A stretch of DNA of 64,000 bases from Rhyacophila brunnea (GCA_022495005.1 JAGYXB010001401.1:434001-498000); one strand, 5' to 3'. Positions 11,412 through 23,414 are shown, counted from the first letter of the stretch. The notes: generated by a model from the sequence alone, not told the origin. A program made the numbers and translations.

Positions 11412-13302
11412 TTAGATTTCCAACCCGTAGGTTGGTGTCGAGAAAATGTTTTGCAGGAGATTTCCAACTAAATAGTTTACTTAAAAATATTGACTATGAT
11501 TATATGGACGGAGAGGTTTTAATTTATATATATATATATCAGTATGTTGTGTATATTTATGTGACACTTAGAAAATTCATATCGTTTACTTGGTTGACCG
11601 AAAATAACAGAACTTAGTCATACATAATTATGAACAAAATGATGTCAGTAAAAAAACAGTATACAAAGAAAAGTATGTGATTGATGAAAAAGATAAAAAT
11701 GGGTTTAAAAGAGACTAAAAGAAATGAAATTTTGACAGTAAATAAACTGAGATTAATAACGTTAAAGGTATTGTGACGTTTGTAATTTTACACGTGAACA
11801 TATTATAAAATGTGGGAGAAAATGTGACAATTGATAATCCGCATGTAGAATTTTATCTTATGATGATTTTTAATTTATTGGATGGATGTCGCAGGTTACT
11901 TGGCTACTATATAAGGTGGTTGCGAAATAAAAAAGGTAAGGAACCTGTGATTTAAGCAGAGAAAAAAGGAATTATAGTACCATAGAGGAGGTATGACACT
12001 TTCATGAAAAAAACTTTAATTTTATCATGTATTTTTTGCCACTCAACATAAACTTAAACCTTGTTTATTTGACCCACGTTAGCTTTTGACTTAATCATGC
12101 TTGATAGAGATTAAATAATATGACAGAAGAAGAGAGATAACGCTAGGACAATGATAATGATAATTTTAGAGCTGAATAATTCTGTGATACTCCTCATATA
12201 CAACAAAAATAACATAATGGCAACCACGGTATCATAATGCTTGACAGCCTCTGTAGCATTCGCCCAAGAGTCTACGTGACCGTGGCTACTGCAGTTCACA
12301 ACAGCCAAAAATAATTTCACTCACTCGCTCACCCAAATATTTTCGCAGACCACGCGATGCTCCAACAAAATGGGTCACTCAATTATCTAGATAACCGTAT
12401 TTAAAACCGAAGATTATTGTTGTATTCGAGGTAAATGATTGATTTTTTAGAAGTTCCGTTCACTATTTTATTGAAAATCAAATTAACAGAGATCGATTCA
12501 TTTTGTACGATTTAAAATTAACTTTCGCCTTTTTTTTTTAAATTAAGTAAATTAAATTTTGTACATTTAATTTCGCGTTTCATTAAAATTAAAATGTATT
12601 GAATTTAATTTATATTTTAAACAATGGAATTTACATTCTAATGAAGTTTTTTACTATTCCATTTAAGCCGTTTTTTGCGACACGGGTTTTGCTTTTCGGC
12701 ATCTTCAGGGACTATGTGCAGTCACCAAAAGGCTAAAACACAGAGTTACAAGACAGAGAGAGAAATACATAGAATTTAAATTCAAATTCCAGCAAGTACC
12801 TTCGGTGGATAGTGTTAATGGAATTTTCGTTTTTATTTAAGAATATACGTTATAAGCATTTAAACACTGTAAATAATAATATGCAATTATCGGCTAAAAT
12901 GAAACATCTTTTCTGCAATCGGTTTTGTGAGTACTCGATGGAGGGCGATCAGGTCCTATATCATACTCGTACTGGACTACAAAGTTGAAACCTGGATGTT
13001 AAAAGAATGGACAATACGAAGACTACGTAATAGTACCCTCCAAACCAACCCACCCCGTACAACACTCGGTCTTAATTAAGCGTATCCCCTACACTAAGAT
13101 ATGAAGCATCAGCAGTTGTTTACTCCTGGGAATGTCTCAGGGACAGATGCCCAAGACAGGCCTTTTCGCACTCAAGTGTACTTTGACTGAATTTACAGAG
13201 ATTTTCTAATTTTAACTTTTCTGACCTTTCGCTGGCGCTGGAGTCGATTATAAAAAATTACGTATTTTCCTCGTCTAATCGTTGAATAAATGCAGCTTCA
13301 AC
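11412..13302. other. gene-free interval with minor repeat fragments
   Basis: No gene recognised. At 12690-12730 the string TTTCGGCATCTTCAGGGACT has a diverged counterpart at about 42255. At 12960-13190 a degenerate stretch (VETWMLKEWTIRRL in one frame) resembles a LINE RT tail, and its end (GTCTCAGG ... CTTTGACTGA) recurs at 33008-33075. A minus-strand 69-codon frame at 12111-12320 has no recognisable match. Confidence 0.35.
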
Positions 13303-13539
13303 ATGCAGGGAATGGACTTGGCCGGTTTGATGAAACATCCTTCTCTTATCCCTGTTTATGTTTGCGTTGGGATCGGTTTCCTTGGATGCATACACGCTGA
13401 GACTCGCCACCCGCAACCCTGACGTCTCATGGAGCAAGTCTGGAAACCTGGAGCCGTGGCAAGAGTATAAGAACAAGCAATACAAGTTCTACGAACCAAG
13501 GATTACAGCAAAATTGACAGAGAAGCACCCAAATTCTAA
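13303..13539 (+). pseudogene. Ndufa4: NDUFA4 (cytochrome c oxidase-associated subunit) retrocopy
   Basis: The family is a roughly 80-residue inner-mitochondrial-membrane protein with one N-terminal membrane segment, first assigned to complex I and now to cytochrome c oxidase. Starting at the ATG at 13303 the copy reads MQGMDLAGLMKHPSLIPVY with the hydrophobic run VCVGIGFLG, then after a frame change near 13388 it reads YTLRLATRNPDVSW and EPWQEYKNKQYKFYEP. After a second frame change near 13500 it reads DYSKIDREAPKF and stops (13537-13539). All parts of the family pattern (HPSLIPL, RLAxRNPDVSW, EPWQxYxxKQYKFY) are present in order and full length, with no intron and two frameshifts. That fits a processed pseudogene. 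An intron-bearing functional parent gene should exist elsewhere. No clear poly-A tail or flanking duplication was found, so the retrocopy origin is inferred. Confidence 0.85.
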
Positions 13540-14221
13540 GTTGATTTTTCACATATCTAATTTTCATTAATTAGTGATACATATTATTTTATAAAGAGTA
13601 TCTCCAATAGTCGACATGTTATGGCAGAATTATTGTTATTTTTTTTTGTACATCTAACTAAATTATTCGTCTGGAACATGCTTTTAGCGTATTTTGTTGA
13701 ATATATAAAAAAACTGAAAAGTGCCCACAGGAAAGAGTAGCACGGAGAATTAACAAAAATAAATGATTACATAGGTATATGTAAAAATAAAGCTAAAACA
13801 ATACGGCCATACCATATAAATAATTAAGCATAGGTAAAATATTGACATTTGTAACAGTACTTGAAAAAGATTACTATGTAACAAAAGACGTGTATTACAT
13901 TTTTTTAAACTTCGTGAATTTACCGCCGAGTAAACTTTATAATTATTACTTTATGCTTCATACTTTAAAATAAATGGATTCGATAAACGTCAATAATACG
14001 TATTACTTTGTATTACAGGGAGGTATATTTTTTGCATGCGATTTTTCCAAATTATCCATGCAAAAAAAAAAGAGATCATCGATCTGTCGTATTGTTTTAT
14101 AAACGAGTTGTTTTGATTTATTTTTCCACTATATCAGACAAATTCAGAACCTTGAAAAGAGTTTCTCAATAGTGAATGTATTAATTTATCTAAAAATGTT
14201 TATCACTAACAAACAGATTAT
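13540..14221. other. gene-free AT-rich spacer
   Basis: Nothing recognisable between the NDUFA4 pseudogene and the Foldback-like element. No repeat seen. Confidence 0.4.
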
Positions 14222-14804
14222 GGGTGCCGGACGAAATCCCGAAGGCCGAAATCCCGAATGCTGAACTCCCGAATGGCCGAAATCCCGAAAGCCTAAATCC
14301 CGAAAACCGAAGTCCCGAAAGCCGAAATCCCGAATACTGAAATCCCGAACGCTGAAATCCCGAATGGCCGGAATCCCGAAGGCCGAAATCCCGAATGCTG
14401 AAATCCCGAATGGCCGAAATCCCGAAAGCCGAAATCCCGAATACTGAAATCCCGAACGCTGAAATCCCGAAGGCCGAAATCCCGAATGCTGAAATCCCAC
14501 AAATGGGTTTTTGTCTCTCCTACAAAAAATTGCGAAACCTGAACACTTATCTTGAATTGCGAAAATTTTTCAAGAGCCAAAAACCCATTTTCCACAAAAA
14601 TGAGTTTTTTTTCTCTCTTGTAAAAATTGCGCAATTCAAGATTGCGCAATTATTGATGTTTGTATTTTTTTATTTTTCGGGATTTCGGCCTTCGAGATTC
14701 CGGCCATTCGGGATTTCAGCGTTCGGGATTTCGGCTTTCGGGATTTCGGCCATTCGGGATTTCAGCATTCGGGATTTCGGTCTTCGGGATTTCGACCCAA
14801 ACCC
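14222..14804. mobile_element. Foldback-like element A (arms of GAAATCCCGAA repeats), copy 1
   Basis: The left arm (about 14232-14498) is a tandem array of 15-19-bp units around CGAAATCCCGAATGCC, with last-bases variants. The right arm (about 14685-14797) is the same array in inverse orientation (TTCGGGATTTCGGCC). The core has its own small palindromes (AATTGCGCAAT, and AAACCCATTTT with its inverse). Ends are GGGTGCCGGACG on the left and ..CCAAACCC on the right. The 9-bp direct repeat ACAGATTAT flanks it (14213-14221 and 14805-14813). Iterated inverted arms and a 9-bp duplication are the hallmarks of Drosophila Foldback elements. The long frames here (IPKAEIPNAEIP and RDFSIRDFGFRDF type) are by-products of the repeats and not genes. 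Confidence 0.85.
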
Positions 14805-14813
14805 ACAGATTAT

Positions 14814-15921
14814 ATATATATACCTACCTACTATTATTATCAGTGGCGATTTTGTTTTTTGACGCAAACGACGCAATATATTTGTCAAAAGATTTAAAAG
14901 GGCCCTCGAAACAGTTCAAACCAGTCGTACATTATTTATTTTTTTACAAAATAAACAAAATCCCTGAAACTGATATAAAAAAATACATCACTACTATTAT
15001 TATGTATCATTGTCATCTTCAATAATAATTGGATAGGTTATTTTTACTAGGTACGCCGGTAGTGGAAAGCTTCTAAATCGGTCAGTGCATTGGGTCCCTA
15101 AATCCACTAATGCATAAGATATAAGCACCCTATTATTTCCGTTGACGAATTTTTTTTATAACTAAAAATAGTTACAGTAGGTATATTGTATAAAATCATG
15201 TATAATGGACATGATAAAAAAATATAATTTTTGTACAAAATTTTTGAATTTTTGGAAAATTAAGCTATTTCAAGCTAAAAAGCTTTTTTTAAGATCATGA
15301 TTGTTAATTTTGATAAAATGACAAATTATTACTGAATTGTAAATAATGCGAATAATAAAATTATAGAAATAAGTGCGTTAATATTTTTCAGTAAAAAAAT
15401 ATAATTTCTAAGAAATACCTATTTGTAGGAACAGAATATTTAAAAAAGATAAAATACTGTATTTTTAGACAATCAATAAATAAATTCATTGTCTTTTGGG
15501 AGACGATCAATCTAATAATTTGATACTTCAAATACGCGAATTTAAATTTTGAGAAGTGACGCTCTTCAATTTATTGTTTTTTTTTCTCTCAAATTTGTGA
15601 TCTAATTTGCGAAGTCGTGAGAGTGCCCCGTGGCAACGAAAATACTTGGTCTGAACCACTGGGATAACATTATAATAGCCAATAACTAAACTGTAATGGC
15701 GATGCAGTTAAATTATATTATTAGCGTGATACAAATTAATGATCATCTGAAGACTAGTAGTAAACAAATTTACAATATAATTTTTACAACTAAGGTAGTT
15801 AAGACAAACTAATTATTATTTGTTTTTTAGGAAATATATTATTAAAATTGATAGGTATGTAATAATAATAAAAAACAGTTTTCATGAAAACATCATAGCA
15901 ACCCTACCTGCTTGACATTTT
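14814..15921. other. gene-free AT-rich spacer
   Basis: No coding, RNA or repeat feature could be supported. Long A/T runs only. Confidence 0.4.
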
Positions 15922-16370
15922 TATTACAACGTTTTTCTTACCTCGTATTCTTATTTGTCCGGTGGTTCTTTGTCCGATACAAATCTTGTAATCGATTTTT
16001 AACTAACTTCCCGACTAGCTAGACATTTGAAACTTTTATAATACATCAGAACACTATGCTAATGCATTTTTTTAATACTTTTAGCTATCTTTAAGTAGAA
16101 TTGAATTCATTTTCAGTTAATTCTGTTTTGTATGAAAATTTATTTCGACACCATTATTGGTTGCTGGGGTCTGGGGTCCTAGTAACTAAATTATTAATAT
16201 ATACGTGCGTTACTATGGAAATCAATATGAGTGTCAAAATGACATTTCAGTATTATTTCTATCAAATACATTTTTTTTGATCGTTCAAGCTAGTCAAGTC
16301 AAGTTTATATGATTCAACAGAAAATTCAAAAACGTTGAATATAAAAAGTTCTTTTTATCTTGTAATTATT
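15922..16370 (+). repeat. unclassified dispersed repeat Z, copy 1
   Basis: About 450 bp shared with 61336-61805 (same orientation) and 50151-50713 (inverse). The common start is near ACAACGTTTTT, then TAACTTCCCGACTAGCTAG, GTGCGTTACTATG and TGTCAAAATGACATTTCAGT. The common end is CTTTTTATCTTGTAATTATT. No terminal inverted repeat, poly-A or target duplication was found, and no protein is encoded. The palindrome GTCAAAATGAC(A) is kept in all three copies. Copies are roughly 80-85% similar by eye. Confidence 0.75.
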
Positions 16371-17322
16371 ACGTTTTAATTTTGTCACGTTATTTACTTG
16401 TCTAAATATACGCATTTGTCGTTATTTAGATACATTTATTCAACTCCATAATGATAATTTGGGGTGAGAGAAACTCCGTAATCAAATCGTTTTGGTTGCT
16501 TTTTTCCACGTTGAAAGTCAGAAATGATTTTACAAAGTGACGGCACTCATCATTTATTGTGAAAAAGCGATGGTTTTCTAGTTGGATAAACCAGTTTATT
16601 TTCATTGTTTACTCTACCTCAGCGATATAAATTATTCTTTGAATTCGTTATGTACAATCCGTTTAGCAAAGTAACATGTTAGTAGGATAGGTTGTAATCG
16701 TAAAAAATTCCGTCGAAGTGCTATCTTGATAACGTCACAAGGACGACAGAAAGAGCTGCCCCTCCAACCAAGCGAAGACCGATTACCTCAAATTAACCTG
16801 CCTGTCGCACACATTGTATGGACAAAAAGTGTAACACCATCGCGCGATAGGTCCTGTCAGGTAACTAATTATAATCTACGTTAAAAATTTCCTGTTAGCT
16901 ACTAACATTACTAGTGGTTTTCGTGTGCACGTGGCCTTCCAGTAGACTTTGCGCCTTAAAGATACAGTAGGTTCCAACTTCAAGTCAGCTGTGATACACC
17001 TACTATCAAAACTGGAAATTATCTACTAAAATCTTCCGTTACCATTCTTCATATTAAATAAATCTATCATAATTTGGCTAAATAACAAATGTTCACAACC
17101 AAAATAAAACTTTATTTACTCGTTCATTGTGAAAATGATAAGTTTTGGGCACTCATTGCATTCAATGGTTAACGACTATCCTACTGTTCAAAGAACCTAC
17201 TGAGGTAAGAAGAAGCTAAGCCCCAGTTTAAAGAACGGGGATTCATATCTTCCTTTATTTTTATTTCTACGGCGGCAGTACTAAAATACAAATAAAGTGA
17301 TACAAAGATGTTACGTGGGGTT
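16371..17322. other. gene-free spacer
   Basis: Contains a small inverted pair AACCTGCCTGTC ... GTCCTGTCAGGT at about 16796-16863, whose left part recurs near 5525. Otherwise no feature seen. Confidence 0.4.
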
Positions 17323-17632
17323 CCTGCGCATCATTGATATATATACACAAGACTGCTATTGGCAGCTATCGAGGGTAGTTTTTCATATTTTTGTATCGAA
17401 TTATTAGCACTTATTGTAACAATTACAATACGGTTAATTGTTACAATAAGTGCTATGTTTTAGAAGCACCTCTCTTGTTGGCTGTGCTAAATTTTAAAGC
17501 GAGATAGACATTGTTGACTGTTTTGACGGCTAACTTATTGTAACAATAATTATAATACTTCTATACAAACATATTAAAAACTACCCTCGATAGCTGTTGA
17601 TAGTAGTCTTCTGTATAGAATAGATGCGCTGG
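17323..17632. mobile_element. hairpin MITE with iterated ACTTATTG motif, copy 2
   Basis: 310 bp with the same plan and nearly the same length as 10069-10380. Outer ends are CCTGCGCATC and its near-inverse GATGCGCTGG. Next come GCTATCGAGGGTAGTTTTT and its inverse at 17576-17595. The centre has TAGCACTTATTGTAACAATT plus its inverse, and a further CTTATTGTAACAAT at about 17535. Arms are less perfect than in copy 1, so this insertion is older. Confidence 0.78.
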
Positions 17633-18274
17633 TTAAAATTACTTCTACGTGCTGGTTAAAGAAATAAAAATAACTCAAAAAACTCAATGAAAACATATTT
17701 TATTATAACTGAATGTTCACGATGTGGATGATCTGGTGCGATCGACCAAAACCCATCCCACGATGGACTGGTCAATCTTGATAAAAGCTTTGGACATGCC
17801 TGTGACTAACTATATATAGCAAGTCTAAATGACGCCATGAGTCTACAATAAAATAAAGTTATGTTTGTTTACTAATAAAATATATGAGTGGGTCATAGTA
17901 ATAATTAACGAAGTTTTTATCCTTACTGGTCCAAAACGCCGGAGAGAAATAGTATTTATGCGCTATAAAAACGCAATGAAACTCGCGAATTTATGAGCAT
18001 GATAGTGTGTATTTATCGAACATCTACTGTCACTATGAAAGTGACTGTATTGACTTTAAACCCGTAAATTCCGTGAAACGGGTTATGAAACCCACAATAA
18101 ATTAATATTATACTCATATCGCAATTATTGTTCATTAAATGTTATTTAATTGCACATGAGAATATATGTGTGCAAAGGTAAAATTGAGGTAATATATTGA
18201 TAAAGCTGGGGAGTGGCGATTCCGACAAACGACAGTTAATATTTTATAGATCAAGGCAGATAGCGTACAGTTTA
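17633..18274. other. gene-free spacer
   Basis: No feature could be supported here. Confidence 0.35.
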
Positions 18275-18480
18275 TAATATTTGTTTTTTTTTTTCTATAA
18301 ATTATTAATAAGGTATAAGGAACAAAATTGAGTTAGCTAGATAGTCCCTAGCTAAAGAATTTATACAATGTATAATTGCACGTATACCTAAACTCATTCT
18401 CACGTAATTGGAATATATCAATATCCGTGATAGTCAGCTAGATAGGTAGTCATTGGCCTTCCAATTTTCCAACACACTTT
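18275..18480 (-). mobile_element. LINE 3' end, family Y copy 2 (short)
   Basis: Starts with a run of T on the plus strand (poly-A on the minus strand) and then shares CCTAAACTCATTCTCACGTA and GGAATATATCAATATCCG with the copies at 6578 and 54350. The remainder is too diverged to align by eye. Confidence 0.6.
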
Positions 18481-18671
18481 TGAGGAATATACAATTTGGT
18501 AATCAATGTTAATCAAAACTAAAAAACGATCAAATCAAACGCCAACACGATTGAGTTGGTGGCTAATGTAATTACTATTTAATATCGACGATTTCTCATG
18601 ACGATTGTTGAATCTGGTTGGATCTGCAAGTCTTCTGGTCTAATTAGCCATTTACAGTGTTGGATTGTATC

Positions 18672-18917
18672 CAGCGCTCGAAATGGAAAATTTTACGAAC
18701 CGGAGCGCTCGATAATTTTAAGAAAGTATCAACTATATTATACTATACTACATTAATTGTAAATGTGTTTATAAAAATAAGTGTGTTATTTTTTTATTAT
18801 ATGAAATATCTAGGCTCAGACGGTCAAAATAATATTTCCACGAGACGGAGCGATAATTTTGTGGATTTTATAAACCGGAACGGCGCTCCGGTGCGTTCCG
18901 GTCCATTTCGAGCCCTA
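18672..18917. mobile_element. hAT MITE, 246 bp
   Basis: Terminal inverted repeats are CAGCGCTCGAAATGG on the left and CCATTTCGAGCCCTA on the right. Behind them GAACCGGAGCGCTC on the left mirrors GGCGCTCCGG on the right. The exact 8-bp direct repeat ATTGTATC flanks it (18664-18671 and 18918-18925), as expected of hAT. The 90-codon frame that covers it is a by-product. No transposase. Confidence 0.9.
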
Positions 18918-18925
18918 ATTGTATC

Positions 18926-20595
18926 ATAAAAACACAGAATATGTATTGTAACCTTACTGGGATTGACTTCGGAAACCCCGATATGAGGAAGCCGTTGCCG
19001 TACACATTGGACTACGTGAACCGCTAGTGGAATAACGAAAACGGTTATAAATAATACAGTATTTCACAAACTGCGAATGAGGTAAAGTTGCCAAAAGAAA
19101 AAAAACTTACCATGCCAGAGGCGGCAATTATTATATTAAAGGAGTAGTAAATTATTTATTTATAGCTGACATCTCTCCACTGGTAACACTAATACGTGGC
19201 GACGTTTTATCCTTCAGACATAATAATATATTATGATTTGTATGCCAGCATACAAAATAAACACAGTTATCATAATAATGCATACTTACAATCTTACAAA
19301 TAATAATAATGTCGACAAAGCTTATTTTTTAGAAGTTTTTGATGTATACGTGTATAACTAGTTATGATTCATATTATTAATTTTATCCGTACAATGAATT
19401 AACATGAGATATAACTTTTTGTTTTCGCGTAGTATGGAAAATTATGTTTCACAATGTTTAGTTTTAATGTTAAATTAATTATCATTTGATATACCTACTC
19501 GAAAAAATCTTGCACAAAATATACCTACTTACAAGCGGAAATCGAGAACGCACTCATCAAATTCCGGTTAAAGGGCGTTACCAATTTAACCAAATCAGAA
19601 TATTTTTAATACTATGGACTTAGGGTATTTTTTTAAGGTTATTTTATTGAATTAATTTGTTGTATTTTATTAACTCTATTCTGTGTTAGTTTGCATTCAC
19701 CATTGGTTAGTGCACATAGTGACATTAAATGCCTAAAGATAAAACCCGGTTAACAAAAAAATGACTCAAATGGAAATGTATATAATTATTGTCTATTTGA
19801 AGACTTTGTATTCGCTTCTTATAGATAAAATCATAACTGGCATTAATGATTGCAAATTAATCACTCATGAAAACCGCCGAATCAAGGGTGTGCAATATTC
19901 AAGATGCAGCCTCTTAATCCGTACACGTTGAATATGAATGCATCAAATTATTTTTTGATTATAAATTTCATACAGATATATTAGGAAAGTCATCAATCAT
20001 TTGTTTATATATAATAGTATGTATGTATTTAAAATCAAACCGTGTTCATGTTTAAGCTATATTTTAATTCGATTAACACTCGCACATTCAAGTAAGTTTT
20101 ATTTAGAATAATTAATACATGAATGAAGCCTACATTATGATGAATACATCGATGGTGAGCTTGCACCCTGTGAAGGCCCGAATGCTTCACTTAAGAGCGG
20201 AAATGGTAATTTACATTACAAATGATTCATCCCAACATACACTACGTTTTTATTCAATTTATGTGTCTGGATTCGGTTGAAAGCTCTTGTATGATTCAGT
20301 ATCTGTGAAGCATTCACTGTGTTAGTGAATCATTCTCAAAAATACTTTAGTTGATTCAACATGGGCAAATATGGATGGATTGCTCATTACTTCTCAAAAC
20401 GACATCATCCAATAACTACACTAGCATTCTAATATCTATAATTCTATCACAATTGAAGGTGTATTGTTCTGAAGTATTTTCAAATTACAACTTGTCTCAA
20501 TTAAAGAGAAGACAATACTATACAAAACTCTATTGGTAAAAAAACGTAATAAGGGAATATTCTAAATCTTTTAAAGGAAGATATTAATAAGGGTC
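18926..20595. other. gene-free spacer
   Basis: 1.7 kb of AT-rich sequence without a recognisable gene. The segments near 20160-20350 are less AT-rich but have no long frame. Confidence 0.4.
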
Positions 20596-20712
20596 ATCGG
20601 AGCCAGTGATGTCTTTAGAAAAGGTGACGCCCTTAAGCAGACTTGATTAGAATGGCGTACTGTCTTATTTTTAGTTCAAAATTGTCTGAAAAATTACTTA
20701 TTCATTTTAGAC

Positions 20713-21608
20713 CAGGGGGGGGGGGCAAACTTTTTGGATGGAGGGCCAAATTCAAGAATTCAAAATGAGCGGCGGGCCGCATGTAAAATACAATTTTTAG
20801 ATATACCTACACTGTTTATTATCACGAAAAATAAACTTTTTTTTAAATTCAGGTGTTAATTTTGTAGTTGATATTCTCAAAACTGCTTGTAAATAGGCAT
20901 CGGAGACATTTGATCGTAAAGAATTTTTATGGAGGTTCATGAAAAAAAATGTAGGTTGATCCAAAAATAACGAACATTTTTCTTGCATAATCTTTAAGTT
21001 GGTCGAATTTGTCTGAATTAAGGGCATTGTAAAGTTTGGAGATTTCTTCACGACGATGCAATTTTCTTAAATCAGTGTCACACTGCAGATCAAAAATCTC
21101 AAGTTGTAGCTCTGTTGGTACACTATCAATATCTATTGAAAATGGATCGCGTACTATTGCTGAACTTGTCTCAATTTTTCGGAAGTCACCAAATCATTGT
21201 GAAAAATCGTCATTCAGAGCTTTAATAATTTTACCATATTCTTCAAATCTATATTCTGATATATTCAGCAACTTCAAAGTTGGAAAGTGGTCCACGTGGT
21301 TATTAGATATTTGTCGAAGGAATAACTTGAGTTTTAATTGAAATCCATTCAAACTTTTTGTGTCAAATGTGTCACGATCTTCAACGTAGAAAATAGTTGT
21401 TACATAGTGTGAGACGAGGCGCAAGGAAGACGTACTGAGAATACATTTACGAAACAACAAATTCTTCAAATTTTAATCTATTGTCAATATTTTTAAAAAA
21501 AATTATAAAAAAGTTATTCGTAATCAGAAGTACAATGATGGCGGGCCACAAAAAAATACCCGGCGGGCCACATGCAGCCCGCGGGCCGCAGTTTGCCTCC
21601 CCCCCTAT
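20713..21608 (-). mobile_element. Charlie-type hAT element, internally deleted, nested
   Basis: The left end reads CAG followed by a G-run and CAAACTTTTTGG, then a GGGCCAAATTC block. The right end reads GGCGGGCCACATGCAGCC then GCAGTTTGCC and a C-run. The GGGCCGCA-rich ends are typical of hAT elements with GTF2IRD2/SCAND3-like transposases. The element carries only the C-terminal transposase part on the minus strand. The target duplication is unclear (ATTTTAGA versus ATTGTTAG). Confidence 0.78.
20797..21469 (-). pseudogene. hAT transposase C-terminal remnant
   Basis: Read on the minus strand: a segment with HFPTLKLLNISEYRFEEYG then IKALNDDFSQ (21469-21194), continuing without its own start as VPTELQLEIFDLQCDTDLRK and FDQLKDYARKMF (about 21150-20980), then after a frame change RSNVSDAYLQAVLRISTTKL (20926-20867). 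These follow the order of the C-terminal half of Charlie-type hAT transposases (PFxxDVxxxPxxLQMELIDLQCD ... FGSTYxCEQxFSxM ... RSxLTDxHLxxxLRIATT), ending in the dimerisation region. The N-terminal BED finger and the catalytic core are missing. At least one stop and one frameshift disrupt it, so it is not functional. Confidence 0.85.
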
Positions 21609-21836
21609 TGTTAGTTATCTGTTATGTTGTCAGAATTTTTAATGCTTCGATTATTTTTTTAAACTAATTCGTTGCTTTCTGATGAAGCAACCATATGGTC
21701 TGGTTAATTGAAAACCGCCACAGCTCTCAAAAGTTGTAATATTTGTATTCGTTCATACATTTTTTGCCTTTAATAATATGCTACCCCTAAGCATCGCATG
21801 TCCTGCCTACCCTCACGGTATGTCACTGATCGGAGT

Positions 21837-22903
21837 TGTATGCGACGAAGGTACCAAAACTACAAATTGCACGCGTTGTAAATGGTTATTAATAATTCTA
21901 AAAAAAAACATTATTTTATTACAAAAATATATATTTCATGTTTAGATATTATGTACTATTTTGTTGTGTGGGATAAAAGATAGAGTGATAACACAAACAT
22001 GGGCTATTTATGGAGTTAAATTGATTTTAATTTCATCCACAAAAATCCCGTTTATTAGCAATAGTTATTTCGTGAAAAGGTTTTTTTTTGTAGAGTGGTA
22101 GTGGCAATTATGATTTTATGTAATGCTTATAATATTAAAAAGCCTATTGGCATAACAAACTCGAAAATGTCTTGGTTTTTCTTACTATAAATAATAATAT
22201 GCTCGGTATGCGTGGAAGTTACATAGTGAGTTAGCTATTAAAGCCCTTGGCAATGGATTGGAAAAAAGCTCTCTCATAACCGTTCATAACGATAATTTGA
22301 TCGAATTCTTCGTTTTCCATGTTTATATTTTGTTCAGATGGAAACATGCGAAATGATAGCCAAAGAAGTTTCATATAATTAAAGCTTTATTCAATAACAC
22401 TAAGTGGGAAGAATACGGTAGGAAAGTTAATATTGAAGACATCTGAAATTATGACACTTAGGTTTAGAGATTTAAATTTAATTTAGGGACTTTTTACACA
22501 ATAATAACTAGAAGAGTAGTTTTCATACATTTTCATATCAAGGAGCAATACAAAAAAAAAACAATTAGTGGAATGGTTGAGTTTATTGTTCACTACACAA
22601 ATTCTCAAATTTAGAAATAAAATTATATAGAGATACCCTTATTTTACAGTCCATGTTTTGATCAACATTTTGGTTATACAGTTACTATATAACTTTCCTT
22701 ATGATAATGATAATAAAAAGAATTTTCCGATTCGTTTTATTCTGAGTATGCTATCAATGCAATCTCTGTCCATCCGATGCATTTATTCTTATTTACAATC
22801 CGTTTATACTGGAAAAATTAATATCATTTTTCGTGTTCGCACAAATATAACTCGTAACTCTGCGGTGTTTATGATACTCAGTCGCAGGACGGATGTGGGG
22901 TGA
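21837..22903. other. gene-free spacer
   Basis: AT-rich, with no gene, RNA or bounded repeat recognised. Confidence 0.4.
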
Positions 22904-23104
22904 CCGGACAAAACAGAACAGTGACAAAACAGAACACGACAAAACAGAACATGACAAAACAAAACAGCCAGGGGAAAAATGAAACATTATTTTTTATGGA
23001 ATCTATTTATTAATTAAATTTTAAACGAAATACATAATATTATACTTATATATAAATATTTAATATTAAAAAAAACAATTTTAAGTGAAATCATCAAGGT
23101 ATAA

Positions 23105-23365
23105 TATCGTCACTGTTCTGGCAGAAGACACTAATTCAAAAAAATGACATATTGAGTTAGTACCAAAATGTTCCTTATTTCAAACTTTACCGTCTGGAAA
23201 CCTTCTTAATAAATAAACAGTCTTTATTTTAAAGTCATCTTTTTTACGATTACTTAATAAACTCACATGATAGACCATTATTTCAAACATTTTAACAACT
23301 TCAAAGTCAAATTACTCAAAACTAGTATTCTCCAGTTAGTGTGTTCTGCCAGAACAGAGACGATA
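23105..23365. mobile_element. TATCGTCAC-ended MITE, copy 1
   Basis: Inverted termini TATCGTCACTGTTCTGGCAG and, at the right, CTGCCAGAACAGAGACGATA, continuing into a matching AGACACTAA / TTAGTGTG. The right end is followed by TA. Internal sequence is unrelated to copies 2 and 3 and encodes nothing. Confidence 0.78.
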
Positions 23366-23414
23366 TATACTTTCACTTTTTTTACAATAAGTACCGTTAT
23401 TTTGAAAATAATGC

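Larger units (their letters stand above)
20604..21828. mobile_element. hAT-type element with CAGTGA termini, interrupted (copy A)
   Basis: Ends are CAGTGATGTC and the inverse TATGTCACTG. The flanks ATCGGAGC (20596-20603) and ATCGGAGT (21829-21836) are an 8-bp target duplication with one change. The outer parts match the copy at 54767-55176: GTGACGCCCTTA(A/G)GC, GAAGCAACC, the CCGCCAC block and CTACCCCTAAGCATCGCATG. The middle is replaced by another hAT-like element (20713-21608), so this element was already resident when the second arrived. Confidence 0.8.

Noticed and set aside
13303..13539. Intact NDUFA4 gene
   Set aside because: Two frame changes are needed to follow the family sequence, and no intron boundaries explain them.
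14186..15025. Long frames encoding FGISAFGIS / IPKAEIPN / RDFSIRDF repeat proteins
   Set aside because: They arise in several frames and on both strands directly from the GAAATCCCGAA tandem units of a foldback element, and the arms are inverted. Same for 25634-26370.
18657..18929. 90-codon frame as a gene
   Set aside because: It coincides with a 246-bp hAT MITE with exact 8-bp duplication.
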